Below, piece after piece: positions 45,543 through 57,823 of a DNA stretch of 64,000 bases; position 1 is the first letter of the stretch; every line of letters begins with the position of its first letter. The position numbers and the translations under genes were made by a program. Below the pieces are notes generated by a model. That model ran no database searches. It was not told the DNA's origin and saw only the letters and a program-made list of their open reading frames with translations. This DNA comes from Burhinus oedicnemus. Taxonomy: Eukaryota > Chordata > Aves > Charadriiformes > Burhinidae. The DNA lies in assembly GCA_008921705.1 (NCBI GenBank), contig VFFE01007186.1, forward strand, positions 467,513 through 531,512. Direction: 5' to 3'.

Positions 45543-48500
45543 TAATCAGGTAATACAGCATGGTTGGGAACTAATTTAGTATAAATAAGTCATTAAGAAG
45601 GAAAAAAGTAGACAGGGGATATTTGCTGAGTTTCCAAGCAGCTTGTTAGCATTCATGAGAGTGGATCTTTAGGAATTATCATGTCACACAGCTAGTTCAC
45701 AGCCCAGATGAAGGATTCTGTATGTCAATCAGTGGAACTGTAATCACCCAGAAAAAGAGATGTCTAAGGCTGGTTTCCGAGATTAACAAACTCTGAAGGA
45801 ATTTAGAACTTTAAAGGCAAAGAAGCACAGGAGCTTAATGATTATTTTCTCGTTCTGCTAAAGAGGAGAACTTTTAAGAAGACACACAGGCTTGCCATTG
45901 TAAAGATCATTATTAGTAAGGGTGAGATTCCCAGCATGAAGAAGAGCAGCTGATCACAGAAAACATTGATCTGGTTCTGTGCTCTTTTCCCATCCTATAT
46001 TCCACAAAATACCATTGTATATGGCACAGGTTGACAGACTATGCTGCCAGTGCTGACATTCCAAGATGTCTTTGATATTCATAAAGACAACATCTTCATT
46101 AAAAAAAAGAATTAAACTTGTCAATACGAGAAGAAATACAGCTTCATAAAAGGATAATTAACTAGGTCACAGGCTAGCAAAGAAAGATCTGCAATCATTA
46201 TGTTGAGTGCATTTAGGAAAGAGGCATTTTGACAAAAAGTCACAGTAGAGCTTCCAGACATAACAGAGTTTGATTAAGGAACAAAAATCATCACAAAATG
46301 ACAGTGAAAACTCAAAAATAGCTATGTGTTCAAAAGTTTTAAAGCATCTAAAGTTCCAAACAGAAATTTAAAGATCGAAAATAACCTGTGGCCTAATTTT
46401 AACTAAAGAGATGTTAATGCCTCTGGTAAAAAAAACCCAAACAATTGTTTGTTGCTATTAAACCATTTTGATTACATTTTGTATGGGTTTTTTGCATTTT
46501 TTTCTTCTTCAGTCATTCCTGGGGGAATGTCACACAGGAAACATGGGCTGTACTTCTGGTGCTCCAGCTGGTCACGAGCCATCTAAAGGTCCAGGCTTAG
46601 ACTCTGCAGCCACTTTAAGTCTATCAATGAACAGGACTGCACAAAAAACCTAGAGCTTCCTTACTCTTTATTCCTGATTAGCCTCTTCTCCCACACTTGC
46701 AGTTCACAGGGCTGGATCACACGTCTGGTTCAACTGAGAATCAAGTCAGTAAAAAAGACCTGGTCTGCCTTAACATAGGGCTGCACTAATATTATTGCCA
46801 GTACGACAGTGGTAGCAGGAATGTGTATCTAGCATAAAGATGTGGGGAGGTTCAGCTATTTTAACAGCAGCCTTTATTTATGTTGACTTGCAGTCATCGT
46901 GGAAACAACGTGTAAGAACCAGGGTAATTAGAGAAGCTGGGTCTAAACTAAGGACTTGCATTATAAAAAAGCTAATCTGTTTTCTTTTGTAATTTGTCCT
47001 TCAGGATTTTTTTTTACTAAACATTTAAGTTGTCCTTTTAACATAGTAAACAAATATCTTTTTACCTTTTACTATTTTATTAAACAACGTGGGCAAATCA
47101 GACCATGCATTTCCATTGGCTGCTTCTGCAGGGCTCCCATCGGCTTTGGAGACGAATGAGTGTCCAGTGCTTGGTGAACAAGGAGCAGAAGCTCATGAAG
47201 CCTTCTGAATCTGTCGTATGTTTTGGGCATACATCAATGAAACTGGCACATGATTTATTCACTGTTGTTGCCTACTGAAATTAGGAGTAGTTCCCTAGAA
47301 AGCAACTCTCCACAGGACAACTGTCACTTGCAGGACTTTATCAATAAGCCATCTCATCCACAATCTTGTTTCCACAGTAGTCAGCAATACACCTTGCATA
47401 GGAAGAAGCCAGAAAGCTCAGAATAAACAACAGCACGGATATTTCCTACCCATTATATCTGAAAGTGAGAGATTTTCTTAAAGACTTTGTTTATGTTTAT
47501 ACTAGTACTCTTTCTGTTAGTACTATAAGGTATCCAAGCCACCTTGTGTACACCCATATTTTAAGTATCTAGTGCAGTAGCTCTCCTAAAGTGAGTATAA
47601 ATGCCTCTATATATGCAAAAGTGAGAAATGCCTACAAGGTTTTTCAAAGAGAGAGGCAGTACACCTATACCAAGTATCTAAGGTGGGCACTGTTCTGCTC
47701 CCTGAAAGTCTTCAAAAATCTTTTTTCCTCTATTAACTGTACAAAGAAACCTACACCCTTCCTTACCTTAGAAAGATCATTTTCTGAATCTTGGTTTCTT
47801 GTTCCCAGGAAAATGTTATTGTATGACTGCCAAGTCTAAGCATTATATGGAAAAATATTTCCCTCTGTGGTTTCAAAAGTGAGACTTTTCAGTTTTGTTG
47901 CTTCTTTTACCCTTGGTTCTGGGACATAAAACAAGGAGAACAGAAAATTGTCCTTCTTCTGTACATCACTCATTATTTTATAGATCTTTCCCTGCCACTC
48001 TCTGCTTTCTGCAGTTCCATAACTTGATCTTTCAGTCTTTCTTCAGAGGTCCCAGTGATGGAAATGCTGTTTGTTTTTCTCCAATTTTGTGCCTCCCTTT
48101 TGATGTGTGATTATCTGTTTCTGGGTAGGGTATTCCAGGTGAAGGTGTGGCATTGGCTATGCAGGAGACTGTTTCTACCTCATGTCCCAGCATTTGTGCA
48201 TCCACTTGTTGTCTTTTCTGGCTGTAACTGCACAGAGCTCACTGAACAGCAAGACCCAGATTGTTTTCCTGGACTCACATACTAAACATAAAATCCCTTA
48301 TGGTATAGAAGTAGTTCAAATTTTTTTCAACAAGTTTCATTTCTTTCAATTCTACAGCACTGAACTTCTCTCTCTATTCAGCAAGTTTTCAGTCCAGCTG
48401 AACTTTAATTTCTTTTTTTTGGACTTGATTAACTTTTTTTCGTTCTGTATGCTTGCTTTCTTGTTGTTTAGCCCTCTTTCTAATGCATTAATACATTACT

Positions 48501-50432
48501 AAACAAAACATAGCATATATGAAAACCTGAGACACCCTGCTTTTAACCTTTTGTACTGATGAAATTGATTGGGTTTTTTTTCCTTCCTTTGTTTCCCCTT
48601 ACCCAGTTCGTATACGTGACTGTATAATACTCCCAAGCAATAATAATTTAATTTGTTTACTACCTTTTTTAGAGACCTTGTTAATGGATTTTTGAAGGGC
48701 TAAATAAATTGTCACCAGGATCCCATTTTCATTTTTACGCTTTGGAGGAATTCTAATTCATTAGAGAGAGAATTTACCTTAGCAGAAATCAGGCTGGTTA
48801 GCCTTTCTCATATCACCATTTACACTTTGTTTTATTATTCTGCTTTTAAATATTATTTTAACCAACTTATTAGCTTCCAAATATGTCTGTGGCTTACTTG
48901 TCACAGAGTCTCTGGATGACTCAGCATATCATTCTGAAATATAAAGTAGAATATTTTCTACTCTCAATGCATCTAATCTATTAACTTTTCTTAAAGACAG
49001 ACTGTACAACTTTTGGTAGTTGGTCTGGTGTTTTATTCTCAAACTCTTTGGTAGTCTTCCAACATTGTCTTCTATTTGCTGAACAAACTGTAACAACAAC
49101 AAATGAAAGTAAATTTGAAGGGCAAAACTCTGCATCTCAATATTTTCCCTGATGTTACTGACCTATGCAAATTGTTAGATGTGTCAGCAGATAGCAGCAT
49201 TCAGACTTGACCCCATGTAGCAGATGAAATCATCTAAGAAAAACTGCAATGAAGTAAATATTTGAAAATCTGAGAGAAAACAACACTTTCATTCTAGGAG
49301 AAAAAGTTCCCTTTACAACAGCTTACAGAAATGCCAGTTTTGCATAACTCAGGCAATCCTTTGTGAAAAGAAAGAGGGGGCAAACATGCTATTGTGACGG
49401 CAAAGTTAAATACTCATAATGTGGTAGTGATTTAGTGCATGCTTTACAAGATCATCTTGTTTCATTTGTGTGTAACTCTTCTACAATATCACTGTGGAAG
49501 ACACAGTATCTTTTGGATATCATTATTGCATACTCGTCAGCAAAGGAACAAAAATGAAATATGAAAAAGGCTGAGCTCAAAATCCCCTGATTCTCCCTAA
49601 GATGGCACAACGCTTAACAGGATGCCTCTAAAGGCATGTTTTAGCTGTAAGTAAATAGATATTAATGTCTGACATAACAAGAATATAGAAGTTTAAGAAA
49701 AATGCCTGAAATTGAGATAGCATCATATAATCCAAGAGGATCAAATAGAAAGACTTTTATAGCGAGTACTGGACATTATGATATAGTGGTTTATTCAGTT
49801 TCCCACAAAGATACTCCATCAGGCAGTCAAAGCATTTTGCTATTCCAGATAAAAACATGTATTTTAGATTTGATACTACTAAAGATGATGTAAATCTGGC
49901 AGAGGAAAAACAAGGGATATTTCTCTTTGTGGAGACAACTGCTACTACAGCCACTCACAGAGTACTGTCACACTCATCATACAATTAGATAAAGCTTTTT
50001 CTTTGTTAGTTGAAAATGGTACCTAATGTGACCTGTCTTTAACTTCCACCTCAGCTAGCTACAAGAGCCTAGTATAAAACAAAAGCTTTTTCCCTGGACT
50101 AGATTTGCAGAACTGATCCCACTTTGAAGATGTTATATACACTGTATATGTATTATTGTATATTGTATATATATTCTTAAAATCAGCTATTTCTTCTGCA
50201 GAAGTGTATAGTAATGCTGAAAGCTGGCCCTTTGGGCTGGAATCACTGAGATGTTCCTGGGTCCTCTCTGGAAACTCTGGAAGCACAACAAGGTTTGGAG
50301 GGTTTTGACCTGGTTTTTCCTTTCAAGAACTGCTAGGCACCCAGACATGAGAACATGTTAAACTACTGCTAACATAGAAAAGGATCGGGAAAAGTAAATG
50401 AGCGTTTGCATTTTGGAAATGTGGGATAAGAA

Positions 50433-50449
50433 GGGGGGGGGGGGGGGGG
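50433..50449. repeat. G17 homopolymer
   Basis: Seventeen consecutive G bases between GATAAGAA and AGAAGAG. Long G runs are rare, prone to slippage and able to form G-quadruplex DNA. Confidence 0.95.
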
Positions 50450-51627
50450 AGAAGAGAAATAGGTAGCAAGTGAAAAGGACTGTATTATTCACATCATCTT
50501 GACAACTGAGTGAAACAAACATATTCCACATAAGCAAAATAGAAGCTTTTATAAATTCTCTCTGAAAGTCTAGTGAGATTCTTGGTTTCAGCAATACTGA
50601 AAGTTAATGTTTTTATTTACCTGCTTACTTAATAGCTTTCAAACCTGCACCCATGATTTGCTGCTGGTCTCCCTGTTGAACAATCAGTGAACGACCACGC
50701 AGTCTATGAGCTCTTCAAGACTGCAGACCATCACTAGCAGTAGCTGATGGCTGTGCACTAATCCCATCATCCTAAAGCTCTTGAGGCTTATTTTCTACGA
50801 CTAAGTCTCAAATCTCATGCCCTGAGACTGAAGTTTTCTCAAAGGGATATCTATCTCATACTCTCCTGGGGACAGCCAGATGGAGTCCCTCTTCCACTCT
50901 GTATGAAACATGACTGCTGGTCTAGCACAAAAAATTAGGCAGAAGTCACAGATTTCTCTTGTCTTCAATGGAATTGCATTTCAATATCTCATCTTTCTAT
51001 TTGTTCCTTCCAATTGACAAATAATCAAGGGTAAGTGGCTTAAAGTGGTAAAGAGTCATTTAAAGTTCAGGAGATATAAAAGATGTATTAGATTTTAAGT
51101 GGGAACACCTGATAAATCTAGGTATTTGAATAAACATTTCCAGTGTTAATAGTGTGTGAGAAATTCCACTTTAATATCTGATTGTCAGCAAGAATATCTG
51201 GCAAGAATCTCTGCTTCCAACATTGCTCTTAATGGTAAAGAATTTACCTGACAAAGATTTAATTTTGTGTTCAACTGAATCAGCCATCTCTGTCTCATGT
51301 ATGGCATAGTGTATGCGGCTAGTGGTTGAATAATTGGATAGGGTCTTAAATGTCTTAAATTTGTTTTACTTACCTTTATACATGTGCAAATGTAGTAGAA
51401 ATGCTTAAAAATACACTTCAAATTATCTCTGAGGTAAACCGGGGATTGGGAGCATTGATATGTAAAAAGAAATTTCAAAGACAGACAATGAACTATGAGC
51501 CTGCTGATGAAGTATAAACTCAAGAGGTATCATGGGTTTTGTATGCTGGTAAACACCACGTACACTAGTTTTCAAGGGATTTCTCGGAATATATTATGGT
51601 GAGATTATACAGAGAAAACAGAAAGCT

Positions 51628-51648
51628 AAAAAAAAAAAAAAAAAAAAA
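51628..51648. repeat. A21 homopolymer
   Basis: Twenty-one consecutive A bases. The upstream sequence is not a recognised SINE or processed gene, so I do not call it a retroposon tail. Confidence 0.9.
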
Positions 51649-52048
51649 TAACACAGACTTCCTAAGGTGGTTAAAAGCTGTGGGCCAAACTGCAGACAGT
51701 CTGCACAGATCCTTGATGTTTCTAACTTTTCTGGGAAATGAGAGGTGAGAAGATTGCATAGCAGTGATTACCAGATTGGCAGGTAATGGCACAAGGTATG
51801 TGCAAGAAGTTGTCCTGTTGCTCTGTGATCTCCTGTGATAACAAGCTTCATTCTGCTGTGGCAAATGTCTAGTCCCTTGCAGAGCTACACCAAACTGGAC
51901 AAACTCCTCCCCTGGGACCCAAGCTCTTGGGTGAGCTTATTGTTGAGCTTATTGATGAACTTCTGGGAGAGCTTAGTGTGGTCTCCCAGAAAATGGGATT
52001 TATCGAATGCACGATCACGGGCTGATGTCAGGGCTCTGACTGCAACAT

Positions 52049-52075
52049 TATATATATCCCCTGATATATATCCCC
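52049..52075. repeat. 14-bp tandem duplication
   Basis: ATATATATCCCC occurs twice with a period of 14 bp (spacer TG then A). Confidence 0.8.
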
Positions 52076-54534
52076 ATCCAGACAAGGTTTGGCTACCTGG
52101 ACTCAAACCAGCTTTTGGTGCAGCTGTGTGGCCTCAAATCAGAGCTGTGTGAGAAAAACTGTGAGAAGGGGGGACCTGTCTCCTTTCCTTGGGAGCTGCT
52201 TTTAAGTTCATGCAGTCACCCTCTTTGGATGTCTGGATATCTCACTTCAGTGTCATAACAACAGCATGCAACTCTGAGGTCGTTATGTCAATCTGTACGT
52301 TACAGGTAAGGGGGAGAGGTAGCACAACTTGAGGACACTGAGTGTAGCAATGTAGAAGTGTAGTGGCATCTCCGGCTAGAGAAAAGAGTAAGGCAAATCT
52401 GCTTTGTCTCTAGATAGGTCACAGCACAATAATGTTCTTCTAATTGATTTCAAATGACCATGATTAAAATAAACTTGTGCCAGTGATACAAATGACCATC
52501 TTTAATAAAGCATAAACTATGGCTGGCTTCTTCCATTGTTATGAGTTCTGGGTTCCTTTTTTCTTTTTGAATAGATTTCAGATTCTAAAATCTTTGTCTT
52601 ATCTCTGGTGCCTTGATTTTCTTAGTTCTTCTGGATTCGTTGGCTCCTTGTCTTTAGTATTCACCATCTTATTTATTGAATTTTCAGATGCTTGTTTGGA
52701 TTTAGGCAGAGAATTTTTCAGTCTGCATGACAGAGATGGAAATTCAACATCAAAGTTGAATAAGTCTTATCCTTAAAGAGATTATAATTCCAAATGGAAA
52801 GAGAAATTCAAGACACAGAAAAGTATTTCTCTGTATATGTTTATATCGGCCTATGACAAGTCCCCTCATCTTCCAGGAACCTGCAGCAGCTGTTGTAAGT
52901 TGGTTGGAGGCCCTCTAGGCCTGTAAGGAATTGTCTCTTCTGAACAACACTGGAGCTTTGTAGGCAGAAAAAGAATCAGATCCTTAATTTGAGGAAGCAG
53001 GGATATAAAAAGAGAGACTGTCCTGGCGTCCTGCATACACTGGTAGTCAGCAGTATCAGTCTTCCGAATAGTGTCATGTTGAGCTGATTTATATAGACTA
53101 CCATCACTTTAAAAGTGATGGAGGGCAGAGTTGAACACAAAGACTTTACAGCCTTGACAGGTTGCTTGGTTCATGAATTCAGATGTATTTTTAGAATAGA
53201 CTGTAAAACTTTAAAGCAGGCTCTTGCCCATTGCAAACTGCCTCGAAGTCAGCGGTCCTAAGATCTTCCAGGGAAGTTGATCAGATGCTTTAAGGATTAT
53301 TCGTTTGTTTTATTTTAATCATATGAACTTTTTAATATAGTATCGTATTAGATGAAGTACTGCTAAGCTCACAAAATCAAAGGCTAGTGCCCCCTTTTTA
53401 CTTTTTACCAGACTAGTTATTTCTATAATGAGTTATTTAATTTTCAATTTCCTTCAAGCTCACCCAAAGGGATGTTTATGATCTTCAAAGAAAGTTTCTT
53501 TGTGACATTAAGTAAGAGCTAAAACTGAATTCTAATACAGATGATGAGTTCAGGTTTTAGGGTATTATAAAAAAAAAGTTAAGTTAATCATGATGACCCC
53601 AGTTGATTGGATGGCTAATCACGAGAAAGATGGGGCTGGTGGATCTGGTTTTACACAACATCTATTCCTTGCAGAAGCTTAATTTATTTTGGCAAATAGG
53701 AACATTATAAATCTTTTCTATATCTGTGTTTAATTTCTCTTTAAGATTACTAAAGTGACAGTGAGACATTGATGTCATCTTCTCTGCAGTAATTTCTCCA
53801 TAATCAAAGAAACATATTTGTATTAGGAGCTGGCATATTTGCATCTTTCTGGTTGCCTTTTCCAGTATAAACAACAAAGATGAGAGCAGAGCAGCTTGTC
53901 ATTCCTCTCATTTGTATTTGGTTAAAAGAAATCTTGTTGTATAGTATATGAACTGAAACTGGGATCAACAATGTTCTGGCAAGCAAATTTCAACCTTAGT
54001 TTACCTTTCCTCTGTCTTCAGATAAAATAGCATCTGTGTCTTTCAAATGATATTGTTTGTATAAAAGGTAAAATATGGAAAGAAACAAGTTTACCTATTT
54101 AATTCACCATCCTTTAGGAAATACTAAAAGTTTTTGTTCCTTAATTCAATAATTTGCATTCACTGGCATCAAGATCTTCTGGATAAATATGAAAATATTT
54201 ATATTATGATATTCCAACCATGCAGATTCAGAAAGTATTCATTATAATAAAATACAAATAAAATCAAAGGTTAAAATAACCACCAGATAGATGTGGTTGT
54301 TCCCAAATTACTGTAAATTTCAGGTATAAATTACCGTAATATGAAACAGATATTCTCATTTCCTGGTGCAGTCTTTTAACATAAGGAATTTTAAAAATGC
54401 ACGTAGAATGGAATAACTGGAAAATATAAAGTCTATTCTACAGGAAGCTCAGATTCTTAATTTGTGTTCATTCTGGATGAGATTTAAAAAAAAAAAAAAT
54501 TAGAATTCCACAGGAGGAGGAAAAATAAAAAAAG

Positions 54535-54563
54535 GTGTGGGGGTGTGTATGTGTGTGTGTGTA
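54535..54563. repeat. GT/TG microsatellite
   Basis: GTGTGGGGGTGTGTATGTGTGTGTGTGT is an interrupted GT repeat with about six perfect units at its end. Confidence 0.85.
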
Positions 54564-54688
54564 CTTGTACAAACCAACTTCTCCACAAAGCAGAACAGCT
54601 TCAAGTCAATATCAATGTAACAAAACACAAAAGACTGTGATGAGTATTTAAATGAATTCTTTATGAGCAATGTTTAACCGTATAAACA

Positions 54689-54934
54689 GAATCATAGAAT
54701 CATACAATGGTTAGAGTTGGAAGGGACCTTAAAGATCATCTAGTTCCAACCCTCCTGCCATGGGCAGGGACACCTCCTACTAGACCAGGTTGCTCAAAGC
54801 CCCATCCAACCTGGCCTTGAACACTTCCAGGGATGGGGCATCCACAACTTCCCTGGGCAACCTGTTCCAGTGTCCCACCACCCTCAGAGTAAAACATTTC
54901 TTCCTGAGTTCTAATCTAAATCTACCCTCTTGAC
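54689..54934 (-). mobile_element. 5'-truncated CR1, minus orientation
   Basis: About 246 bp. The plus strand begins AGAATCATAGAATCATACAA (terminal octamers reversed), then GGTTAGAGTTGGAAGGGACC, ATCATCTAGTTCCAACCC and TGCCATGGGCAGGGACACC, ending near TCTAATCTAAATCTACCCTC. It covers the 3' UTR and the last part of ORF2. It is very close in sequence to the 3' end of the nested copy at 7828, so it is probably of the same or a sister subfamily. It is well preserved. Confidence 0.95.
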
Positions 54935-57154
54935 AATAGTTTCTTTGGAAATAAATGTTTGAACCTTATTAAAAAATATTTTTCTAGTCAAACTCGTTTG
55001 ATTTTGATAGTGTTGAAATAAAATTAAACAATTTCTTTTAAACTTTTGTTCATTGAAAACCTGTTCTTGTGAAATATCTTATTTTCAGCAACCCACATAT
55101 TTGAAAGCCATTGTTTTATGTCTTCTACTGCACGTAATAAAGAACTTTTAATCACCTGACAGTACCACTGACTCTCATTGGCAAAGATGCCTTACAGAGG
55201 ATTGATCCCTCTTACCAGTCACTGTTTGTGCACTATTCGTATCCTTAACCAGCCCTATTCTCAGGCTGCCCATGGTCTCAGAATAGGACTGTGAATGAAG
55301 GTCAGCGGAAGAGAAATGCCACCAGCAGTCCTGCAGCTCTCATGGGCTTTCCATAAGAGCTGATCTTTATTCCATACTACCCATGCAAAATGCACTTTTC
55401 CTGAAGTCAGACAGTCCTTACTGCTCAAAACTGACAAAGTTCCTGGGGGAGTTCACATTTGTAACACTACCCTTGTCAAACTTAATCAGATCTTGTACCA
55501 GTTAGCCATCTATGTTTTGGTTGCATAGTCTATATAAAATACGCTTGTAAGCTATCTAAAAGACATCTCTGCTTGTACAACATGATATCTCAGGTCCTGA
55601 TGCACAAAGCAGACACTGAGATTGACCCAAGCATTTCTTAAAGAAGATGCACTGTCACTCAAACCAGCACAAAATACCCTGGTGATCCAAATATAAAAGG
55701 CTTTTTAGAGACTGCACTCCACAGACAGTGCGTTAGTTGTTAGGTGACAGTAGCTATTACTTGTCTGCTGTACAGCATGCATAAGATTTAAAGTGAATTT
55801 TACAGCAAAAGCCTTAGCACAGAAAAAAATAGGTGTGCTCTTCTGGGGTCCCTCATTGCTATCATGAAACCCATAATTACATTAAGATCTCATCCCCTTA
55901 TTTCCTATATACATATTGTTTGATATATTCATCTTGCCTGGCCAATGTTCAGGCACAGTTCTGAGTGGATGAGTGGATGTCTTTGTTTAGGCAAGTGAAG
56001 ACTTAGAAGGTTTTCCAGCCTTTACCAGTAGCTTTTCTCCAACTCTGTTATTGACAATATTTCAGCTCATGAAGAGAACTACTATTTTTAAGTCCCTAAC
56101 ATACCTGGTGACCCTACCCTTTAAGGTTATGGGATAGTAAAACAAACTAAAATGAAGTAAAGAAAGCTAGACTGAAGTAGATACTTTAAAAAATTTTCAC
56201 AGAAAGGTTGAGATGAAAACTCTAGACGAGAGATAACATTATGGATTGTGGTAATGTCACAGAATAACACACAGAGGCAACAATTCACCCAGACTCAAAA
56301 AAAAATCAAAGCATGGGTTTTAAACATATCCTCTAACTTTAAAGGCACATGTAATGTCTTTAAATAATTCATACCTTCATAACTCCATGACTCAGGCAGA
56401 GATTAGACATATAGGCAGTATGTTGCATACTAGAATCTTTAGGGTTACTTTTGGCTACAGAAAATTTTATGCTAAAACTGAGGCTGACAGGAAGAGAAGG
56501 ATTTTGCTCTCCATACACGGCTTATTCTCTGTTGTTGTCAATGAGTCAGCATGGGCTGAGGACCACTGGGGTAGAACACAGCAAATACTTGAAGTCCATA
56601 TCACTATTCTGCAACACAGATTTTTTAAATATTTCTTTAATGAATGTTGTTTCTATGTCCAGTTCTGCTGAAAAAGATCAGCTTATGTAACAAGTTATTC
56701 CATGAATATTCTTGTAAAAATCAATTGATTGGTCAGTCACAGACTGAGGTACTCCTCAGTATACGTAAAGACTGCAGAATTTAGCTGAAAATACTCACAA
56801 GCTTTGGGAGAAGTTGAACTGGAATTGTATCACACTGTCTCAAGGCAATATTGTTAATTTCTTTATCCCAATAAGTTACAATTTCCTGATGTGGTTGAAA
56901 ATGTCAATGAACAGAGAGTATCTGAAGTTTGTGAGGAGTCATTTCCTTTTCAACTGGTAGGTGAAATTATTAAGTTGTTCTTTGTTTGAAGACTTCATTT
57001 TCATACTGAGGAATGAATATGGTTGCAAAGCATCAGTGCAAAGTAGTTAAAATTTATTTTGATTCAGAAAATTTACCATTTTGAGAGAGAGTTTCTGTTG
57101 TCATTTCTCTCTTCCTACTCTCCCTCCCACTATCCTCCACATCTAAGAGTTATT
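54935..57154. other. Unique DNA, no gene recognised
   Basis: About 2.2 kb between two CR1 insertions, with only short chance frames and no repeat ends. Confidence 0.55.
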
Positions 57155-57823
57155 TCATGGAATCAGAATAGTTTGGGTTGGAAGGGACTTTTAAAAGTCA
57201 CCTAGTCCAATCCGCCTGCAATGAGTAGGGACATCTTCAACTAGATGAGGTTGCTCAGAGTCTCGTCCAACCTGGCCTTGAATACCTCCAGGGATTGGGC
57301 ATCCACAACTTCTCCGGGCAACCTGTGTCAGTGTCTCACCACCAGTAAGGAATTTCTTCCTAATACCTGGTCTAAATCTAACCTCTTCCAGTTTAAAACT
57401 GTTACCCATCGTCCTGTCACTACACTCCCTGATAAAGAGTCCCTCCCCACCTTTCCTGTAGGCCTCTTTTAAGTACAGGAAGGCTGCTATAAGGTCTCCC
57501 CAGAGCCTTCTCTTCTCCAGCCTGAACAATCCCACCTCTCTCAGCCTGTCCTCACAGGAGAAGTCCTCCAGCCCGCTCATCATCTTTGTGGCCCTCCTCC
57601 AGACTTGGTCCAACAGGTCAATGTCCTTCTTATGTTGAGGGCTCCAGGGCTGGATGCAGTACTCCAGGTGGGGTCTCACAAGAGTGGAGGGGCAGAATCA
57701 CCTGCCTCGACCTGCTTGCCATGCTGCTTCTGATGCAGCCCAGGATGCGGTTGACTTTCTGAGCTACAAGCACACATTGCCAGCTCATGTGCAGCTTTTT
57801 ATCCACCAGTATCCCCAAGTCCT
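57155..57823 (-). mobile_element. 5'-truncated CR1, minus orientation
   Basis: About 670 bp. The 3' tail reads TCATGGAATCAGAATAGTTT on plus, followed by GGGTTGGAAGGGAC. The element extends through the C-terminal third of ORF2 and ends abruptly at about 57823 after ATCCCCAAGTCC, where CR1 similarity stops. The terminal octamers are eroded, which suggests somewhat greater age than the copy at 54689. Confidence 0.93.
57191..57818 (-). pseudogene. CR1 ORF2 C-terminal fragment, frameshifted
   Basis: On the minus strand the protein begins GILVDKKLHMSWQCVL (57818 downward), runs through ILGCIRSSMASRSRQV, is broken by a small deletion near 57680, and continues in another frame with RPHLEYCIQPWSPQHKKD, LREVGLFRLEKRRLWGDL and NSFKLEEVRFR. 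After IRKKFLT a second frame change disrupts the end (a deletion near 57345). It contains no endonuclease and no reverse transcriptase catalytic box, so it is an inert remnant. Confidence 0.88.

Larger units (their letters stand above)
41526..50432. other. Unique DNA, no gene recognised
   Basis: About 8.9 kb without a recognisable gene or transposon. It contains an AAAT microsatellite (41836-41863), an A/C tract (42903-42948), an A-run (45529-45542), a TAAT-rich stretch at 42240-42440 and a pair of adjacent minus-strand frames at 44177-44718 discussed in findings. Confidence 0.5.
50450..54688. other. Unique DNA, no gene recognised
   Basis: About 4.2 kb. Contains an A21 run (51628-51648), a small repeat cluster at 51930-52075 (TGAGCTTATT words, then a 14-bp duplication), an A14 run (54486-54499) and a GT repeat (54535-54563). 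No transposon or protein was recognised. Confidence 0.5.

Noticed and set aside
51628..51648. A21 run considered as the tail of a processed pseudogene
   Set aside because: No recognisable gene-derived sequence lies upstream in either orientation and no target duplication is apparent.
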